Assembly: GCA_041392125.1 (NCBI GenBank)
Contig: JAWKMR010000004.1
Location: 270,088 to 334,087 of the forward strand
Source of the DNA: Halomarinibacterium sp041392125
Lineage (GTDB): Bacteria > Bacteroidota > Bacteroidia > Flavobacteriales > Flavobacteriaceae
Length of the DNA stretch: 64,000 bases
Direction of reading: 5' to 3'
A program made the translations under genes and the position numbers. Below are positions 61,150-64,000 of the stretch, piece by piece (position 1 is the stretch's first letter; each line of letters starts with the position of its first letter). The notes beneath the pieces were generated by a model, which was given only the letters and a program-made list of their open reading frames with translations, was not told the origin of the DNA and did no database searches.

Positions 61150-62190
61150 TTATCTATTTTTTAAACGCTTAAATACATCAATATTATTTTTCAGTCGTTC
61201 TTCAAGTGCCATACTTTTTTCCCCTAGAAATTTGTCAAATTCTTGAGCTGTCAAGTGTGTGACATAATTTTTTAGTTTTTCATGTAGGGCATCTCTAAAT
61301 GCCATATCTCGACTTGCCATTAACGTTCTAGCCTTTTCAAGCAAAGGTTTCAACATTGCTTGATTATTTGATTCGAATTCAGAGAATAAACTTGTTGCTT
61401 CCGGAAGAGTTAGCTTGCGATTTTCGGATTCATATTTACGTTTCAAATAGTCAGCAAATCCATTTTCATATGCAGCAATTAAATCAAGAACCTCCGAATA
61501 CATTGTGTCTCTTGCGGAGTCACTTGATTTTAGCTTTAGTATTTGTTTATATTCTTTAGCATTTTCATGGAAAATACTTGTATATACAGCATCTGTAAAT
61601 TGTGCAAATTTCCATTTATTATCTACAATGTAATTGTCAAGAGCATCTGTAAATGCCTGTCGATAATTAAACTCACGAATAGCACTAGGAAGAAATTCAT
61701 CTTCTCTTTGATTTACATACTTTGTTGCTCCTCCAATCTTAGCATTAAGAGTATCTATAACAATATCTAGAATTAAAGCTCTTAATTGTTTAGCTCTTTC
61801 GCTTTCTGTTAAAAGCATTCCAATATTTAGAAAAGTTCTAAAGTCAAATACACCTAATTTAGGAGCTTTAGTTATGTCTCCGACATCAATGTCGGCAACA
61901 TCACTATCTTTAAGAGATTTAGTTAGAATATTTTTAAATTCTTTGAGTCTTTTACCACTAATAACCTCATAACCATTCTCAGTAAGTTCCTCTTCATATT
62001 GTTCAATATATCTTTCAATAGTTCTATTTTCTATTTCATAGAAATCGGCAATTTGCTTTTTAGTATATTTTAAAGTTGATTCAAATGGAATACCAGGAAA
62101 AGCAATTTCCTTTTCAATTTCAAGAAGAGCATATTTATTATTTAAAATATTTCTCCTATGAACATCAGATTTTGTTAAGTTTTTACTCAT
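61150..62190 (-). CDS. Putative DNA-binding protein paired with Doc (candidate antitoxin/regulator)
   Basis: 346 aa, no signal or membrane segment. The N-terminus contains a possible helix-turn-helix (KYTKKQIADFYEIENRTIERYIEQY), the middle KLGVFDFRTFLNIGMLLTESE and the rest is helical, ending in a charged coiled coil. The middle segment recalls RhuM/BRO-type proteins. Canonical Doc antitoxins (Phd) are about 75 aa, so this partner is unusually large. Function is inferred from adjacency. Confidence 0.7.
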   Translation of the reverse strand: MSKNLTKSDVHRRNILNNKYALLEIEKEIAFPGIPFESTLKYTKKQIADFYEIENRTIERYIEQYEEELTENGYEVISGKRLKEFKNILTKSLKDSDVADIDVGDITKAPKLGVFDFRTFLNIGMLLTESERAKQLRALILDIVIDTLNAKIGGATKYVNQREDEFLPSAIREFNYRQAFTDALDNYIVDNKWKFAQFTDAVYTSIFHENAKEYKQILKLKSSDSARDTMYSEVLDLIAAYENGFADYLKRKYESENRKLTLPEATSLFSEFESNNQAMLKPLLEKARTLMASRDMAFRDALHEKLKNYVTHLTAQEFDKFLGEKSMALEERLKNNIDVFKRLKNR

Positions 62191-62212
62191 TTATAATTTT
62201 TGTTAGCATGAA

Positions 62213-62346
62213 GCACAACGGTCTCGTATAACCGTCAGTTACGGGTTAAATTAGCAATTATTTTCGGATTAAACACAGATTTTAGCAATTCCGAGTGGAT
62301 TCGGACGTAGTCGAATCCGCCGTAATTGCGGTTATACATTGTTGCC
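62213..62346. repeat. Array element E7, inverted repeat
   Basis: Left arm GCACAACGGTCTCGTATAAC, continuing CGTCAGTTACGG; right arm CCGTAATTGCGGTTATACAT, continuing TGTTGCC. A second, inner hairpin GGATTCGGACG/CGAATCC lies at 62297-62318. The stop codon of the gene at 62332 sits inside the right arm (coding strand GTATAA). Confidence 0.85.
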
Positions 62347-63012
62347 AGTAGTTTTTTTATTTTTTAATATCATTTTTATATCCGAAATCAAGTAAAATCC
62401 AACAAATCCAAAAGTTCCTAATGCTAAAATGTATTGTCCATTTGGAATTATTAGAAAAATGTTAAGTCCGATTAAAAAAAGACAAAACGGATATGTAAAT
62501 AATCTGATTAATATATTTTTAAGTGACCATTCTTTTTCTGGTTTCTTTTCCTCAACTTCTATTTCCAAAATCTTAAATATTTCGTCAAGTTGGTTTTGTT
62601 TTTCGAATAGGTAAAGTTTTCTAAAAACTGTAATAAATATTAGCAAGAAAACCGAAACAATTAGGATTGTTAACCAATTTTCCAAAAAGTCAAAATCGCT
62701 TGAAAAATTGCTAAAAACAAAGTAGAGAATTCCGATTGAAAATAATCCAACGATTGTTTTTCCTATTGGATTTAATTTGTCCGTTATGTTTGTAAGGTGA
62801 TTATTTGCGTTTAATTCAAACGTGAAAATTGGATAAAAAGCCACATTCCACATACTTTGATTCCATACTTTTATTTCATTCCGACCAATTTCTCCTTTTG
62901 GTCTAAAATCACGAGAAAAAACATTCCATAAATGATTAAGAAAAGTGTTTTCTTTTCTCAATTCAATTAGTTTTTCTATGTCTTTTTTTGTGATTTCCAA
63001 TGTTTTTTTCAA
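62332..63012 (-). CDS. Membrane protein of unknown function
   Basis: 226 aa with four hydrophobic segments (TIVGLFSIGILYFVF; WLTILIVSVFLLIFITVF; LIRLFTYPFCLFLIGLNIFLII; LALGTFGFVGFYLI) and a charged N-terminal domain of about 70 residues. No ATG is available near the N-terminus; TTG 63012, 6 nt from element E6, is the likely start. The stop is inside element E7. No family recognised. Confidence 0.65.
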   Translation of the reverse strand: MKKTLEITKKDIEKLIELRKENTFLNHLWNVFSRDFRPKGEIGRNEIKVWNQSMWNVAFYPIFTFELNANNHLTNITDKLNPIGKTIVGLFSIGILYFVFSNFSSDFDFLENWLTILIVSVFLLIFITVFRKLYLFEKQNQLDEIFKILEIEVEEKKPEKEWSLKNILIRLFTYPFCLFLIGLNIFLIIPNGQYILALGTFGFVGFYLISDIKMILKNKKTTGNNV

Positions 63013-63017
63013 ATTAC

Positions 63018-63218
63018 TGGCAACGGTCCGGGCTATCCCCAGGCGGCGACTGGCGGCTGATTCGGCCGGGCATCGGCAGCTGCGAAGCAGCGTGAGAATC
63101 AGCGTAAAGTCGGAGCCGCCACGGTGGTTTTGTCGGAGTGTTTTATTGTTTGTTTAAAGTTACTATTTTTCTGTTACCAAAATACGCTGCTTGGGGATAG
63201 GCATTGTTATGTGCTGGC
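63018..63218. repeat. Array element E6, 200-bp inverted repeat with GC-rich core
   Basis: Left arm GGCTATCCCCAGGCGGCG (63031-63048) and right arm CGCTGCTTGGGGATAGG (63185-63201) pair over most positions; the tips are GGCAACGGT and CATTGTTATGTG. The core between is GC-rich and related to E4; its right half recurs as E2. The stop of the gene at 63207 is in the right arm (coding ACATAAC). Confidence 0.85.
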
Positions 63219-63866
63219 ACTTTTATACTTTACTTTCAATTTTGGGTTTTTTTCATTCCACTTCGCAATCAATGTATTTTGAATATTAGTTCTACTTAAA
63301 AAGTATGTTAGCTCTTTGAGTGTTTTACGATCAATTTCCTTTTTTCCTGAACTTTCAAATATTTCTCCGTCAAAACTAATTTTACACGAAATCTCTTTTG
63401 AAATATTGTCAAAGTGAAAGTGTGGTTTATTGTCAATAAAATGATCATTGCTGTAAATATTCAATTGGTAACCAAATCGTGATTTCCATTCTTTAACCTT
63501 CTCAAGTTCAATCCAACGAGTGCCACTTTCATAATTCTCGATAGAAATACCTTTACTAAATTGATACTGTAATTCATCAAATAATTGATCTAACTGATTA
63601 AAATCTAATTTTGGAAATTGATTTTTTCTCAATAATTTTTTTCTGTAAATCAGAAGTAGAATAAATACAATTATAAATAAGATTGTTAATCCTCGAAAAA
63701 CATTAATTGTTAGACACAAATCTGTTCCACTAACTAGAGATATACAATCTGTCAAATTGTTGGTTTCGTATTTTAGACTTACCATTGTATTTAAAACTCC
63801 AAAGGCCGAAAAAGGAATTCCAATCAAAGTAAAAATCAGAAGAAAATAGTAAATTGTTTTTCTCAA
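63207..63866 (-). CDS. Membrane-anchored protein of unknown function
   Basis: 219 aa: N-terminal membrane segment (TIYYFLLIFTLIGIPFSAF), a loop with two cysteines, a second segment (GLTILFIIVFILLLIY), then a soluble domain of about 130 residues (QLDQLFDELQYQF; IELEKVKEWKSRF). TTG 63866 is the likely start as no ATG fits. Flanked on both sides by array elements E6 and E8; a single-gene module. No family recognised. Confidence 0.65.
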   Translation of the reverse strand: MRKTIYYFLLIFTLIGIPFSAFGVLNTMVSLKYETNNLTDCISLVSGTDLCLTINVFRGLTILFIIVFILLLIYRKKLLRKNQFPKLDFNQLDQLFDELQYQFSKGISIENYESGTRWIELEKVKEWKSRFGYQLNIYSNDHFIDNKPHFHFDNISKEISCKISFDGEIFESSGKKEIDRKTLKELTYFLSRTNIQNTLIAKWNEKNPKLKVKYKSAST

Positions 63867-63886
63867 TTATTGTTGGTTTTCTGCTT

Positions 63887-63960
63887 GCACATAACGGTGA
63901 GTATATGAAGCGTAGCCTGCCGATAGGCGGCTATGATTTCATATACATTGTTGTAGTGCG
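63887..63960. repeat. Array element E8, compact inverted repeat
   Basis: Left arm ACATAACGGTGAGTATATGA, continuing AGCGTAGCC; right arm GGCTATGATTTCATATACAT, continuing TGTTGT. A short inner stem GCCTGCCGATAGGC completes it. 74 bp in all, the shortest complete copy. Confidence 0.85.
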
Positions 63961-64000
63961 TTATTTTTTGATTCCATTTAGTTTCACTCCTTTCCAACCC
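63961..64000 (-). CDS. 3' end of a gene (partial, continues beyond the window)
   Basis: The minus-strand frame ends GWKGVKLNGIKK followed by TAA at 63963-63961, directly against element E8. The placement matches the other modules of the array, where the stop codon touches the element arm. Only 12 codons are visible, so no family can be given. Confidence 0.4.
   Translation of the reverse strand, partial: GWKGVKLNGIKK

Overview
The window looks like chromosomal DNA of a low-GC member of the Flavobacteriaceae (Bacteroidetes). The grounds are a gldA-type gliding-motility ABC ATPase, a GSCFA protein, DUF2807/GIN lipoproteins, DUF6249 next to an ECF sigma factor, a split metH, an aroG/chorismate mutase fusion, and promoters fitting the Bacteroidetes pattern (TTG, about 20 nt, TAnnTTTG). 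No rRNA, tRNA, CRISPR array, IS element or phage gene was seen.

Region 1 (1-31.5 kb) is amino-acid biosynthesis. A Phe-rich leader peptide and terminator precede pheA-aroG/CM. A SAM-I riboswitch precedes metH (N-terminal part), a PLP-dependent dehydratase, metH (C-terminal part) and metF, followed by two tandem copies of a PagL-like deacylase plus GIN lipoprotein pair. A second SAM-I riboswitch precedes a trans-sulfuration enzyme, hom, osmC, an Rrf2 regulator and, behind its own operator-like palindrome, cysH. leuACDB converges on ilvDBNCA, which has an Ile/Val/Leu-rich leader peptide attenuator. metK is read from a SAM-II-like riboswitch. Riboswitches and ribosome-stalling attenuators therefore work side by side here.

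Region 2 (31.5-43.2 kb) holds a NarL-type response regulator, two paralogous TPR histidine kinases, two paralogous MORN-repeat secreted proteins, a beta-propeller protein and a small lipoprotein. Six intergenic copies of one 18-bp near-palindrome (ATARGGCANTTGNCGTAT, plus strand) sit 52-59 nt upstream of start codons and about 22-24 nt upstream of a TAnnTTTG-like box. This looks like a complete autoregulated regulon.

Region 3 (43.2-49.7 kb) is housekeeping: a DUF2892 membrane protein, GSCFA protein, alaS, M23 peptidase, MerR regulator, cupin.

Region 4 (49.7-64 kb) is an accessory array. All genes are on the minus strand, in one- to several-gene modules (membrane proteins, VOC, Crp/Fnr, serine hydrolases with an ECF sigma module, a three-protease operon with an AraC regulator, a Doc toxin pair, unknown membrane proteins). 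The modules are separated by uniformly oriented imperfect inverted repeats of about 75-200 bp (arms around CAACGGT..GTATA / TATACATTGTTG). Stop codons lie in or beside one arm and the next start shortly after the other, an organisation that recalls integron gene cassettes although no integrase is present in the window.
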